NCBI RefSeq assembly: GCF_009909145.1
Contig: NZ_JAAAPJ010000012.1
Location: 1 to 64,000 of the forward strand
DNA length: 64,000 nucleotides
Origin: Corallococcus silvisoli
GTDB lineage: Bacteria; Myxococcota; Myxococcia; Myxococcales; Myxococcaceae
Reading direction: 5' to 3'
Positions 23,786 to 38,300 of this stretch are shown here, piece by piece; the stretch's first letter is position 1, and every line of letters begins with the position of its first letter. Position numbers and translations under genes: made by a program. The notes under the pieces were generated by a model. The model had not been told where the DNA came from and ran no database searches. It was given only the letters and a program-made list of their open reading frames with translations.

Positions 23786-26700
23786 ATGATGTCTGCTCCA
23801 GTGACGGAAGCGTCCGTGCTGTCGGCACTCCGGGCCCACCTGTTGGAGGCATTGGCCCTGCGCAATGGCGTGGCTCCGGCGCAGATCGACGCGCGCCGGC
23901 CCTTCACCCACTACGGGCTCGACTCGCTGGGCGCGGTGGCGCTCGGGCGGAGCCTGTCGGCGCTGGCGGGGCGGGAGGTGTCTCCGACGGTCTTCTGGCG
24001 CCACCCCAGCGTGGAGGCGCTGCTGCGGCACCTGTCCTCCGAGGGCGCGGACGACGCGGCACCGGTGGAGGCCGCGTCGTCGGTGGCCCACGGCGAGCCT
24101 ATCGCGGTCGTGGGCATGGCCTGCCGCCTCCCCGGCGCTCCGGACATCGCCTCTTTCTGGGAGCTGCTTCGGGAGGGGCGTGACGCGGTGACGGAGGTGC
24201 CGCCTGGACGTTGGAGCGATGGGCGGCTCCAGCAGGCGGACCGGGGCGGCGGGGCGCAGCGGGTGCCGCGCCGGGCCGGCTTCCTCGCGGACATCGCCGG
24301 GTTCGATCCGCTGTTCTTCGGCATCTCTCCTCGCGAGGCGACGGAGATGGATCCGCAGCAGCGCTTGTTCCTGGAGCTGGCGTGGGAGGCGCTGGAGGAC
24401 GCGGGCATCGTTCCTGGCGCCCTGCGCTCGACGGCCACGGGGGTGTTCGTCGGGGCCATCTGGAGGGACTACGCGGAGCTGGGGGGGGCGGAGCCGGAGC
24501 GCATCACGCCGCACACGGCCACCGGGCAGGCGCTCAACATGATCGCCAACCGCCTGTCCTATGTGCTGGGCCTCCAGGGCCCCAGCCTCGTGCTGGACAC
24601 GGCCTGCTCGTCGTCGCTGGTGGCGGTCCACCTGGCCTGCCAGAGCCTCTGGGCGGGGGAGAGCACCACCGCCATCGTCGGCGGCGTCAGCGTGATGGCC
24701 TCGCCGCACACGATGGTGGCGCTGACGCGCTTCGGCGGCCTGTCCGCGGATGGCCGGTGCAAGGCCTTCGATGCGAGCGCGGACGGGTTCGGGCGGGGAG
24801 AGGGGGGCGGCGTGGTGATCCTCAAGCCGCTCTCCGCCGCGCTCGCCGCGGGTGACTCCATCCGCTGCGTCATCCGGGCGACCCACAGCAACAACGATGG
24901 GCCGAGCAACGGCCTCACGGCGCCCAACCCGGAGGCCCAGGAGAAGCTGCTCCGTCAGGTGTATGCGCGCTCGAGGGTGGAGCTGGGCGCGGTCGGCTAC
25001 GTCGAGACGCACGGCACGGGCACCGCGCTGGGGGATCCCATCGAGGCGGGGGCCCTGGGCGCCGTGTTCGCGAAGGCGCGCGCCGACGGACGCCCCCTGC
25101 TCATCGGCTCGGTGAAGACGAACATCGGCCACCTGGAGGGGGCCGCGGGCATCGCGGGCTTCCTCAAGGCGTGCCTGTGCGTCGAGCGGCGCACCGTCGT
25201 GCCGAGCCTCCACTTCGAGCGCCCCAATCCGCTCATCCCCTTCGACGCGCTCCGCCTGGAGGTCGCGCGCGCGGCCCAGCCGTGGCCGCTGCCGGACGGG
25301 CCCGCGGTGGCGGGCGTCAGCGCCTTTGGCTGGGGCGGCACCAACGCCCACGTCGTGCTCCAGGAGGCACCGTCGCCCCGGCTCGCCTGGCTGGGACTGG
25401 CGGCCGACGACGCGGAGGGCCTTCGGGCGCGGGCCCGGCTCGCGCTCGAGGCCGTGCGGAGCGGGGCCCCGTTGGACAGGCTCTGTCAGACGCTGACGGC
25501 GGAGGGCTCGGGGCGGGAGCGGATCACGCTCTGCGTCCGCTCCACCGTGGAGCTGGAGGGGCGCCTGCGCGCGTTCCTGGAGGGCGCGGAGCCCGCGCCG
25601 GTGACGCGCGGGACCGCGTTGGACCGGCCCGCGAAGGTGGCGTTCGTCTGCTCTCCCCAGGGGGGACAGTGGGTCGGCATGGGGCGGCGGATGTTGCTCA
25701 CCGAGCCCGCCTTCCGCGCCGCCTTCGAGCGCGCGGACGCGGCCCTGGCGGTCCACTCCGGCGAATCGCTCCGGGAGGAGCTGTTCAAGGCGGAGGGCTC
25801 CGCCCGCTACGACGACGTGGACGTGGTCCAGCCGCTCCTCTTCGCGTTCCAGGTCGCCCTGGCGGAGCAGTGGCGCGCCTGGGGCATCACGCCGGACGTG
25901 GTCGTGGGGCACAGCCTGGGAGAGATCGCGGCCGCGCACATCGCGGGGATCCTCGACCTCGACGAGGCGGCGCTCGTCATCCACCACTACAGCCGGCTCC
26001 AGAAGCTGCTGGCGGATCGCGGCGGCATGGCGGTCGTCAACCTGCCGCCCGCGGCGTTGGCCGGACTCCTGGAGGACTCGAACGGCGCGGTCGTCCTGGC
26101 GGGCCACAACGGTCCCCGGTCCACCGTGCTCTCGGGAGAGCCGGTCGCGCTCGATGCGCTCCTCGCCGAGCTGAAGCGCCGCAAGGAGCTCTGCGCGCGG
26201 ATCCGAGTGAACGTCGCCGCGCACAGCCCGCAGATCGACGCGATCCTCCCGGAGCTCGAAGCGGTGCTCCAGGGCCTCCGGCCGAAGCCCGCGCGGCTGC
26301 CGATGATCTCCACCGCCTTCCAACGGCGTCTGGACGGACCGGAGGTGGATGGGCGCTACTTCGGTCAGAACCTGCGGACGCCCGTGTGGCTCGCCCCCGT
26401 GCTCGCGTCGCTCGTGGCCGAGGGCGTGGACGCGCTGGTGGAGCTCAGCCCCCACCCCGTGCTGGTGGGCGCGCTCCAGCAGGCCGCGGAGGGGCGCCGA
26501 CCGCCTCCCGTGGTGCTTCCGTCCACCACGCGGGACGAGGACGAACGGCTGGCCTTCCACGAGGCGCGCGCCACGTTGTTCCGGCTGGGGTGCTCCGGGA
26601 CGGGCGGTGGTGACTCGCGCGATGAGCTGGTGCCGCTCTCCGCTCACACGCCGCAGGCGCTTCGCGAGCTGGCGGGGCGGGTGGCCGCGTCCCTGCGCGC

Positions 26701-29302
26701 CCGGCCGCAGGTGAGCGTGGAGGATGTCGCCGCCACGGTCGCGACGCGCCGGACGCACCACGCGGAGCGGCTGGCGGTGGTCGCGCGCGATGGAGAGTCC
26801 CTGGCCCTGGCGCTGGAGGCGCATGCTCGCGGCGAGCCCCACGAGCGGCTGGTGACGCCAGCCCTCGCGAAGCAGCCGTCGGTCGTCTTCGTCTTCCCCG
26901 GGCAGGGTTCGCAGTGGCACGGGATGGCGCGGCAGCTGCTTCGCCAGGAGCCGGCCTTCCGCGCGGAGCTGGAGCGGTGCGATGGCGCCATCCGCGCGCT
27001 CACCGGGTGGTCCGTCCTGGAGGAGCTGGAGGCTTCCGCGGAGGCGTCCCGGATGGCCCTGGTGGACGTGGTGCAGCCGGTGCTCTTCGCCGTGGCGGCG
27101 GGTCTGGCCGCGCTCTGGCGCTCCTGGGGCGTGGAGCCGAAGGCGGTCATCGGCCACAGCATGGGCGAGGTCGCGGCGGCCTATGTCGCTGGCGCGCTCA
27201 GCCTCGCGCATGCCGCGCGGATCATCTGCGGCCGAAGCCAGCTGCTCCGCCGGGTGAGCGGGCAGGGCGCCATGCTCGCGGCGGAGCTGACGCTGGACGA
27301 GGCCCGGGACGCACTCGTGGGCCACGAACAGCGCGCCTCCGTGGCCGTGAGCAACAGCTCCCGGTCCACCGTGCTGTCCGGCCACCGTGAGTCCCTGGAG
27401 GTCATCTCCCAGGCGCTCCAGGCCCGGGGCGTCTTCTGGCGCTGGGTCAAGGTGGATGTCGCCTCCCACAGCCCGCAGATGGACGTCCTCAAGGCGGAGC
27501 TGCTGGAGGTGCTGGCCAGCGTCGCGCCGACGACGGCGGCGGTGCCCATCTACTCCACGGTGCTGGACGCCGAGACGGACGGCCGCGACTTCGAGCCCGC
27601 CTACTGGGTTCGCAACCTGCGGGATCCAGTCCTCTTCGCCTCCGCGGTCCGGCGAGCGCGCGCGGCGGGCCATGACGTCTTCATCGAGATGAGCCCGCAT
27701 CCCATCCTGCTGCCCGCCGTGGAGCAGGAGCTGGCGGACGTGGGCGAGGCGGGCGAGGTGCTGCCCTCGCTCCGCCGCAACGAGTCCGAACGGGAGACGG
27801 CGCTCCGCTCCCTGGCGGCGCTCTACGCGAGGGGAGTGGACGTGTCCTGGGGCGCGGTCGCTCGCGCCGGCCGCCCTGGCGTCACCCTGCCCACCTATCC
27901 GTGGCAGCGCGAGCGGTTCTGGATCGAGCCCGCGCCCGTGGCCCGCGCGTCCGGGCCTGCTCGCCGCGGCAGTGAAGGGCTTCTGGGGGGGCACCTGCCG
28001 TCCGCCGTGGAGCCGAGCCTCCACCACTGGCAGGCGGAGTGGGGCCCGGAGGTGTCCGACTTCCTCTCGGACCACCGGGTGGGCGGCGACGCGGTGGTCC
28101 CCGGGGCTGTCTACCTGACCCTGGAGGTGCGGGCCGCGCGCCTGGCGATGGGGAGCGCGCCGGTGGCGCTGAAGGACATCACCTTCCCGCACCCGCTCGT
28201 GCTGGGAGCCGGACCTGCCCCACGCGTGCAGACCGTGCTCTCGGTCCGAGGTTCCCAGCGGGAGCTCCAGACCTTCTCCCAGGGGGAGGGCGGAGCCTGG
28301 GTCCCCCACGCGCGGGCCTGGCTGGACGCGGGCCAGGAGCAGGCCGGGCGTGAACGGGCGCTCGAAGCGCTCGCGGCCCGGGACGCACTGCGGGGCTCCG
28401 CGGCGATGCTCCTGGATCAGGTCCGGTACTACGAGCTGCTGGCGGGCTGTGGGCTGGAGTACCGGTCCGCGTTCCGCGGCGTGGAGTGCGTCTGGTCCCG
28501 CGATGCTCAGGCGCTGGGGCGCGTGGTCGCGCCCGCCGCGTCCGTGGATCCGGAGCTGGCCGCGGTGGCCTGCATCGACTCCGCGCTCCAGCTGGCCATC
28601 GCCACGCTGCCTCCCAGCCTCGTGTTCCGGGGGCGGCAGATCATCAGCGTCGGAGTGGACGCGTTCGCGCTCCACCGCGTTCCGGAAGGAACCTTCCACG
28701 CCCATGCGCGGCTGCGTCCGGGCGATGAAGGCCCGCTGTTCCGCGTGGACGTGGTGGCGTTCACCGACGCGGGCGAGCCGCTGTTCCACGTCGACGGCTT
28801 GAAGGTCCGCGTGCTCGACGTGGCGCGCTCCGCGCCCCGGAGCGAGGAGGCCCGCGCGTCGGCCGTCGTGCCCCGCACGCTGTTCGACGAGCTGGCCGCG
28901 CTGGAGCCGACGCGGCGGCGGCCTCGCGCGGAGGAGGAGCTGCGGCAGGTCGTCGCCACCGTGCTCAAGCTGGCCCCGGCTCGGGTCCCCATGGACCAGC
29001 CGCTGCGCACGCTGGGCATGGACTCCGTGATGTCGCTGGAGCTGCGCAATCGCATCGAAGCGCGCACGGGCATCCGGCTCTCCGCGACCGCGCTCTGGAA
29101 CCACCCCACGGTGGAGGCCCTGACCGGCTTCGTCCTGAAGCAGGCCACCCCCGCCGCCGCGGCCGTGTCCCGGCCGCCTCCGGAGCGGGCCGCGCCGCCG
29201 CCTTCCGCGCCGCCCGTCGCGCAAGTCCCTTCCGACCTGGATCTCGAGCGGCTGCTGGAGGCCGAGCTCGCCCAGGTCCAACAGCTCATCGAGGAGTCCT
29301 GA
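23786..29302 (+). CDS. Polyketide synthase 1: ACP-KS-AT-AT-DH-ACP (split loading module)
   Basis: 1838 residues. Domains: ACP (10-85, phosphopantetheine Ser47 in GLDSLG); KS (105-525, Cys274 in DTACSSS, plus THGTGT and NIGHLEG, so apparently active); AT1 (617-895, Ser710 in GHSLGE, later motif VAAHSPQ); AT2 (1033-1305, Ser1125 in GHSMGE, VASHSPQ); DH (1400-1690, His1430 in DHRVGG...VPG); ACP (1712-1788, Ser1747). A C-terminal coil (LERLLEAELAQVQQLIEE) looks like a docking segment. ACP-KS-AT-AT is the split loading arrangement reported for several myxobacterial PKSs: one AT loads a starter on the first ACP and the other an extender. No KR is present although a DH is. The next gene starts 2 bp after the stop. 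Confidence 0.93.
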   Translation: MMSAPVTEASVLSALRAHLLEALALRNGVAPAQIDARRPFTHYGLDSLGAVALGRSLSALAGREVSPTVFWRHPSVEALLRHLSSEGADDAAPVEAASSVAHGEPIAVVGMACRLPGAPDIASFWELLREGRDAVTEVPPGRWSDGRLQQADRGGGAQRVPRRAGFLADIAGFDPLFFGISPREATEMDPQQRLFLELAWEALEDAGIVPGALRSTATGVFVGAIWRDYAELGGAEPERITPHTATGQALNMIANRLSYVLGLQGPSLVLDTACSSSLVAVHLACQSLWAGESTTAIVGGVSVMASPHTMVALTRFGGLSADGRCKAFDASADGFGRGEGGGVVILKPLSAALAAGDSIRCVIRATHSNNDGPSNGLTAPNPEAQEKLLRQVYARSRVELGAVGYVETHGTGTALGDPIEAGALGAVFAKARADGRPLLIGSVKTNIGHLEGAAGIAGFLKACLCVERRTVVPSLHFERPNPLIPFDALRLEVARAAQPWPLPDGPAVAGVSAFGWGGTNAHVVLQEAPSPRLAWLGLAADDAEGLRARARLALEAVRSGAPLDRLCQTLTAEGSGRERITLCVRSTVELEGRLRAFLEGAEPAPVTRGTALDRPAKVAFVCSPQGGQWVGMGRRMLLTEPAFRAAFERADAALAVHSGESLREELFKAEGSARYDDVDVVQPLLFAFQVALAEQWRAWGITPDVVVGHSLGEIAAAHIAGILDLDEAALVIHHYSRLQKLLADRGGMAVVNLPPAALAGLLEDSNGAVVLAGHNGPRSTVLSGEPVALDALLAELKRRKELCARIRVNVAAHSPQIDAILPELEAVLQGLRPKPARLPMISTAFQRRLDGPEVDGRYFGQNLRTPVWLAPVLASLVAEGVDALVELSPHPVLVGALQQAAEGRRPPPVVLPSTTRDEDERLAFHEARATLFRLGCSGTGGGDSRDELVPLSAHTPQALRELAGRVAASLRARPQVSVEDVAATVATRRTHHAERLAVVARDGESLALALEAHARGEPHERLVTPALAKQPSVVFVFPGQGSQWHGMARQLLRQEPAFRAELERCDGAIRALTGWSVLEELEASAEASRMALVDVVQPVLFAVAAGLAALWRSWGVEPKAVIGHSMGEVAAAYVAGALSLAHAARIICGRSQLLRRVSGQGAMLAAELTLDEARDALVGHEQRASVAVSNSSRSTVLSGHRESLEVISQALQARGVFWRWVKVDVASHSPQMDVLKAELLEVLASVAPTTAAVPIYSTVLDAETDGRDFEPAYWVRNLRDPVLFASAVRRARAAGHDVFIEMSPHPILLPAVEQELADVGEAGEVLPSLRRNESERETALRSLAALYARGVDVSWGAVARAGRPGVTLPTYPWQRERFWIEPAPVARASGPARRGSEGLLGGHLPSAVEPSLHHWQAEWGPEVSDFLSDHRVGGDAVVPGAVYLTLEVRAARLAMGSAPVALKDITFPHPLVLGAGPAPRVQTVLSVRGSQRELQTFSQGEGGAWVPHARAWLDAGQEQAGRERALEALAARDALRGSAAMLLDQVRYYELLAGCGLEYRSAFRGVECVWSRDAQALGRVVAPAASVDPELAAVACIDSALQLAIATLPPSLVFRGRQIISVGVDAFALHRVPEGTFHAHARLRPGDEGPLFRVDVVAFTDAGEPLFHVDGLKVRVLDVARSAPRSEEARASAVVPRTLFDELAALEPTRRRPRAEEELRQVVATVLKLAPARVPMDQPLRTLGMDSVMSLELRNRIEARTGIRLSATALWNHPTVEALTGFVLKQATPAAAAVSRPPPERAAPPPSAPPVAQVPSDLDLERLLEAELAQVQQLIEES

Positions 29303-29304
29303 CC

Positions 29305-32330
<3,026 letters not shown>

Positions 32331-32334
<4 letters not shown>

Positions 32335-35300
32335 GCCACCAGCCGGCTTCCACCGAAGCGCCCAACCGCGACGAGCTGCTTCAGCGCGCCCTGGAGCGCA
32401 TCCGTGAGTTCCGCGGCAAGCTCGATGCCGTCGAGTCCCAGCGGACCGAGCCCATCGCCGTGGTCGGCATGTCCTGCCGCCTTCCGGGTGGCAACGACGA
32501 CCCCGCCGCGCTGTGGCGGTTTCTCCGGGCCGGGGGCGACGGCATCCGCGCGTTCCCGCCGGAGCGAGGGCACGCGGCGACGCCGGAGGGGCAGCCCTTC
32601 CGGGGCGGCTTTCTTGAGCAGGTCGACCGCTTCGATGCCGGCGTGTTCGGCATCTCGCCGCGAGAGGCGGCCACGTTGGATCCACAGCAGCGCCTCTTCC
32701 TGGAGGTGAGCTGGGAGGCGCTGGAGAACGCCGCGCAGCCCTTCGACAAGCTGGAGGGGAGCACGGCCGGCGTGTTCGTCGGCATCACCAACTACGACTA
32801 CTGCCAGAAGCTGATGCAGGAGACGCCCATCGAGCAGCTGGACGCGTACTGCCTCACCAGCAACGCGTCGACGTTCGCGGCGGGGCGCCTGTCCTACTGG
32901 CTGGGGTTGCGCGGTCCCAGTCTGTCCGTGGACACCGCCTGCTCGTCCTCCGCCGTGGCCATCCATCAGGCCTGTCAGAGCCTGCGCTCGGGGGAGTGTT
33001 CGCTGGCCCTGGCGGGCGGCGTGAACGTGCTGCTGTCACCGGAGTGGTTCGTGGTGCTGTCGCGGGCGGGGATGCTGGCGCCTGACGGCTACTGCAAGAC
33101 CTTCGACCGCGACGCCAATGGCTACACCCGGGGCGAGGGCTGCGTCGTCTTCGTGCTCAAGCGTCTGTCGGACGCCGTGGCGGCGAAGGACCACATCCAC
33201 GCGCTCATCCGGGGCTCGTGCGTCAACCAGGATGGCCGCAGCGGTGGCCTCACGGTGCCCAATCCCGCCGCCCAGCAGGACGTCATCCGAGGCGCGCTCC
33301 GGGCGGCCCGGGTGGGGGCCGAGCGCGTCAGCTACGTGGAGACGCACGGCACGGGGACGCCGCTCGGCGACCCGATAGAGGTCCGCGCGCTGGGCGCCGC
33401 GCTGGGCGAGGGCCGCACCGACGCGGAGCGGATCCGCATCGGGTCCATCAAGGCCAACATCGGGCACCTGGAGCCGGCCGCGGGCGCGGCGGGGCTGATG
33501 AAGGTCATCCTCGCGCTCCAGAACGAAGAGCTGCCGCCGCAGGTCCAGTTCCGCGAGCTGAACCCGGAGATCGACCTGGACGCGCTGCCGGTGGCCATCG
33601 TCACCCAGCCGGAGGCCTGGCCTCGCGCCCAGCGTCCGCGCGTCGCGGGCGTGAGCTCGTTCGGCGCGAGCGGGACCAATGCCCACTTGGTGGTGGAGGA
33701 GGCTCCGAGGGTGGCGCGCGAGGCGAGGGCCTTCGAGCCCTCCGCCCAGCTCTTCACCCTGTCCGCGCGCAGCCCGGCGGCGCTGACGGAGCTGGCGGGC
33801 CGTCACGCGGCGCACCTCGCCTCGAAGCGCGACCTCCCGCTGGAGGACGTGTGCTTCAGCGTGAACACGGGGCGGGCCCGCTTCACGGAGCGGCTGGCGC
33901 TCCCCGCGAACAACCTGGACGAACTCCAGCGCGCGCTGACCTCTGTCGCGGCGGGAGAGCTTCCCGCGGGCGCTTCGCTGGGGCGTGCGCAGGTCGGGCA
34001 GGGGCCCAAGGTGGCCTTCCTGTTCACGGGGCAGGGCAGTCAGTTCCCGGGCATGGCGGTGGAGCTTCATGCCACGCAGCCGGTGTTCCGGCAGGCCCTG
34101 GAGCGCTGCGCGTCGGCGCTGACGCCGCACTGGGACGTGCCCCTGCTCACGCTCCTGCGCGCGGAGGGCTTCACGGCGGGGTTGTTGGATCAGACCCGGT
34201 ACACCCAGGCCGCGCTCTTCTCCGTGGAGTACGCGCTCGCGATGCTCTGGCGCAGCTGGGGCGTGACGCCCTCGGCCGTGCTGGGGCACAGCGTGGGCGA
34301 GTACGTCGCGGCCTGCGTGGCGGGCGTCTTCGAGCCCGAGGCGGCGGTGGCCCTGCTCGCCGTGCGCGGCGCGCTCATGCAGTCGCTGCCCGAGGCCGGC
34401 GCGATGGCGTCCGTCTTCGCCAGCGAGGCCCAGGTGCGCGCGGCGCTGGAGGGGCGGTCGGCGCGCGTGTCCGTGGCCGCGGTGAACGCGCCGGACAACG
34501 TGGTCATCTCCGGTGACGCGGGCGTCGTGGAGGACGTGCTGCGCGGCCTGACGGAGCAGGGGCTCAAGCACAAGCGCATCAACGTCTCGCAGGCGTTCCA
34601 TTCGCCGCTGCTCGACCCGATGCTGGACGAGCTGGAGCGCGCCGCGTCCCGGCTCACGTTCCGCGAGCCGTCCATTCCGCTCATCTCCAACCTGACCGGC
34701 CGGCCCGTGGACGCCGCCACGCTGGGGCCGCGCTACCTCCGTGACCACGCCCGCGAGGCCGTGCGGTTCCAGGCCAGCATGGAGTGGCTGCTCGAGAACG
34801 GCTTCGACACCTTCGTGGAGGTGGGGCCCGCGCCGCACCTGATCGGCATGGTGAAGCGCTTCGCGGCCAGTGACGCGCGGAGCTTCCTGCCCTCGATGCG
34901 CAAGGGCCTGGAGCCCCTGCGCTCCATGCTGGAGGCCGCCGGAGCCCTGTTCACGCGGGGCGCGGACCTGGACTGGGATGCGTTCGGGACGGGGCTCGAT
35001 CCCCACCGCGTCCCGCTGCCGACGTATGCCTTCGAGCGGAAGCGGTACTGGTATCCCACGGCGGCGTCGGGCGCGGGAACGCGTCGCGCGGCGGTGCTCG
35101 AGGAGAAGGACGGGGCGCCCACGCTGCTGGGACACCGGCTGCCGTCGCCGCTGCCTTCCGCGCAGTTCCGAGTGCGGTACGACGCCGCCCAACACCCCTG
35201 TCTGGGCGACTGCCGCATGGGCGGGATGCGGGTGGTCAACGTGGGCGTCTTCCTGGAGGCCGCGCTCCAGGCCTGGAGTGCCCTGACGCCGGGGGGCGGT

Positions 35301-38300
35301 GCGTGCCGCGTGGAGGGCCTCTCGGTCCGTCGCGGCCTCCTGCTGGACGAGGAGGAGACGCGCGTCGCGCACCTCGTGGTGGACGCGCAGGACGCGAAGG
35401 GGGAGCGCGGCTTCGCGCTCTACAGCGTGCCGCCCGGAGCGCCGGAGGACTCGGGCGCCTGGGCGATGCACGTGGAGGGGCGGCTCGCGGGGGCCGGAGA
35501 GGCCACACGCCTGGAGTCCGCTGAAGCCGTCCTCGAACACTGCACACGGAAGCTGGACGGCGCGGAGTTCTACGCGCGCATGGAGCAGCGTCAGCTGGTG
35601 CTGGGGCACTCGGCGCGTTGGATTGAGCAGGTCCACTTCCGCGAGGGCGAGGCGCTCGCGATGATGCGCGCGCCGGAGGGCCGGGAGGCGGAGGACTACC
35701 GCGTCCACCCGGGGCTGGTGGATGCGCTCTTCCAGGCGGTCTTCGCGTGCCTGCCCGGTGATGTGCCCGCGGACGCCATCTACATGATCGTCGAGGTGGC
35801 GCGGTTCGTCGTCGGAACCACCGCTCCGGCGGGGCCGAGCCAGGCCCACGTGCGGCTGCGTCCCTGGAAGCAGGGCGACACGACGCTCGTCGCGGACGTG
35901 GACCTGGCCGACGCCCAGGGCCGTGTCTTCCTGCGCGCGGAAGGGGCGCTGCTCAAGCGCACGACGACCGAAGGGCTCCAGAAGGCGACGCGCGCGGAGG
36001 TGGCGCCGCTGCGTGCCGCGCGTCCCGCGTCGACGGGCCTGCGGGACGTGCTCGCGCGCCTCCCGGTGCCGGAGCGCGCGCCCCGGCTCCTCGAGTGGCT
36101 GCGTGGACAGGTCGCGATCATCCTGCGCGCCACGGCCGCGGAGGTCGACCTGGACGCGCCGCTGGGACACGCGGGCTTCGACTCGCTGATGGCGCTGGAG
36201 CTCAAGAGCGCGGTCGCCAACGAGCTGTCCGTGGCGCTGTCGCTCGGCGGCCTCCTGGCGGGGGCCAACCTCAAGGCGCTGTGCGCGGAGGTCCTGGGCC
36301 AGCTCGGCTTGGAGGCCACCGCGGCGGGTGCTCTGGAGCAGGCGCTGGCGGTGCGGGCGGAGGTCTCCTCGGGGCCGGTGGGGGTGCTGCGGCACGACGA
36401 GGAGGCACGCCACCAGCCCTTCGGCATGACCGACCTCCAGCAGGCGTACCTGCTGGGCCGGACGCGTTCGTTCGAGCTGGGCGGGGTGTCGACCTACTTC
36501 TTCATCGAGGTGGACCTGCTGGGCGTGGACTTGGAGCGGCTGGGCGCGAGCCTGGACGTCATCATCCAGCGCCACGACATGCTGCGCGCGGTGGTCACGC
36601 CGGACGGGCAGCAGCGGGTGTTGCCCACGGTCCCCCCGTTCGTCATCCGTACGGTGGACCTCCGGGGGCAGGAGGCCTCCGACGTCGAGCAGGCGCTGGC
36701 GGCCCTCCGGACGGAGATGGCGACGCAGGTCTTCCGCACGGACCGCTTCCCGCTGTTCGACGTGCGGGCCACGCGCATCGACGGCGAGCGCACGCGGCTG
36801 CACCTGGGCTTCGACGCGCTGGTGGTGGACGCGTGGAGCACGTCGCTGTTGTTCAAGGAGTGGTCCACGGTGTACCGCGAGGGGGCGGGGGCGCTGCGGC
36901 CCATCGAGATCACCTTCCGCGACTACGTCCTGGGCGTGCAGGCGCTTGAAAGCGGCCCCGACTACGCCGCCGCGGAGAGGTACTGGCGCGAGCGCGTGCC
37001 CAGGCTTCCCCCGGCGCCGGAGCTCCCGATGGCGCGCCACCCGGGCACGCTGGAGCTGCCGCGCTTCACGCACCGTTCGTTCCGGCTGCCGAAGGCGCAG
37101 TGGGCGCGCTTCAAGGAGCTGGCACGCGGGGCGGGCGTGACGCCCTCCATGGTGCTGTGCGCGGCCTACGCCGAGGTGCTGGCGACGTGGGGCCGCAGCC
37201 GCGCCTTCACGCTCAACGTGCTGTTCTTCAACCGCGTCCCGCTGCACCCGCACGTGGACCGCGTGCTTGGCAACTTCAGCGCCACCACGCTGCTGGAGGT
37301 GGACGTGCAGCGCGCGGAGTCCCTCTCCGCCCGGGCGGAGCGGCTTCAGCAGCAGCTGTGGAACGACCTGGACCACGCCTCGTTCAGCGGGGTCCGGGTG
37401 CTGCGCGAGCTGAACCGGCGGGACGGGGACATGCGGCGTGCCCGCATGCCCGTCGTCTTCGCGAGCACCATCAACTTCCACTCGCGCGAAGGCGAGGCGG
37501 CGCCGGCCGGCCTGGCCCAGCACCTGCTCGCCATGGGCACCGGCGGCGAGGAGATCCACAGCAGCATCCGCACGCCGCAGGTGTTCCTGGACCATCAGGT
37601 GGTGGAGGACGCCGGGGGGCTCATCCTCAACTGGGACGTGGTCGAGGAGCTGTTCCCGGCGGGGATGATCGACGCCATGTTCCAGGCCTACTCCGGGCTG
37701 GTGCTGCGTCTGGCGGCGGAGGAGTCCGCCTGGACGGAGCGCACGCGGCTGCTCGTGCCGCCGGAGCAACTGGAGGCCCGTCAGCAGGCCAACGCGACCG
37801 CGGCCCCGCTCGTCCAGGGCCTCATCCACGAGCCCTTCGTGAAGGCCGCCGCGCTGGGGCCGGACCGGCCCGCGGTCATCACCGCGCGCCGCACGCTCAC
37901 GTACGCGGAGCTGGACGCCGCCTCCAACCGCGTCGCGCGCTGGCTGCGAGAGCAGGGTGCGCGGCCCAACGCGCTCGTCGCCGTGGTGATGGAGAAGGGC
38001 TGGGAGCAGGTCGTGGCCGCGATGGGCGTGCTCAAGTCCGGCGCGGCCTACGTGCCCATCGACGCCCACCTGCCTCCCGCGCGCCTGCGCTACCTGCTGG
38101 AGAACACGGGGGCCCGGCAGGTGCTGACCCAGTCCTGGCTGAAGCTGGACCTGTCCGGCGTGGATCCGGGCGCCGTGCTGGCCATCGATGGACCGGAGGC
38201 ACAGCGCCCGGAGGCCGGCCCGCTGGCGAGCGTGCAGCGGCCGGACGACCTCGCGTACGTCATCTACACGTCCGGGTCCACGGGCCACCCCAAGGGCGTG

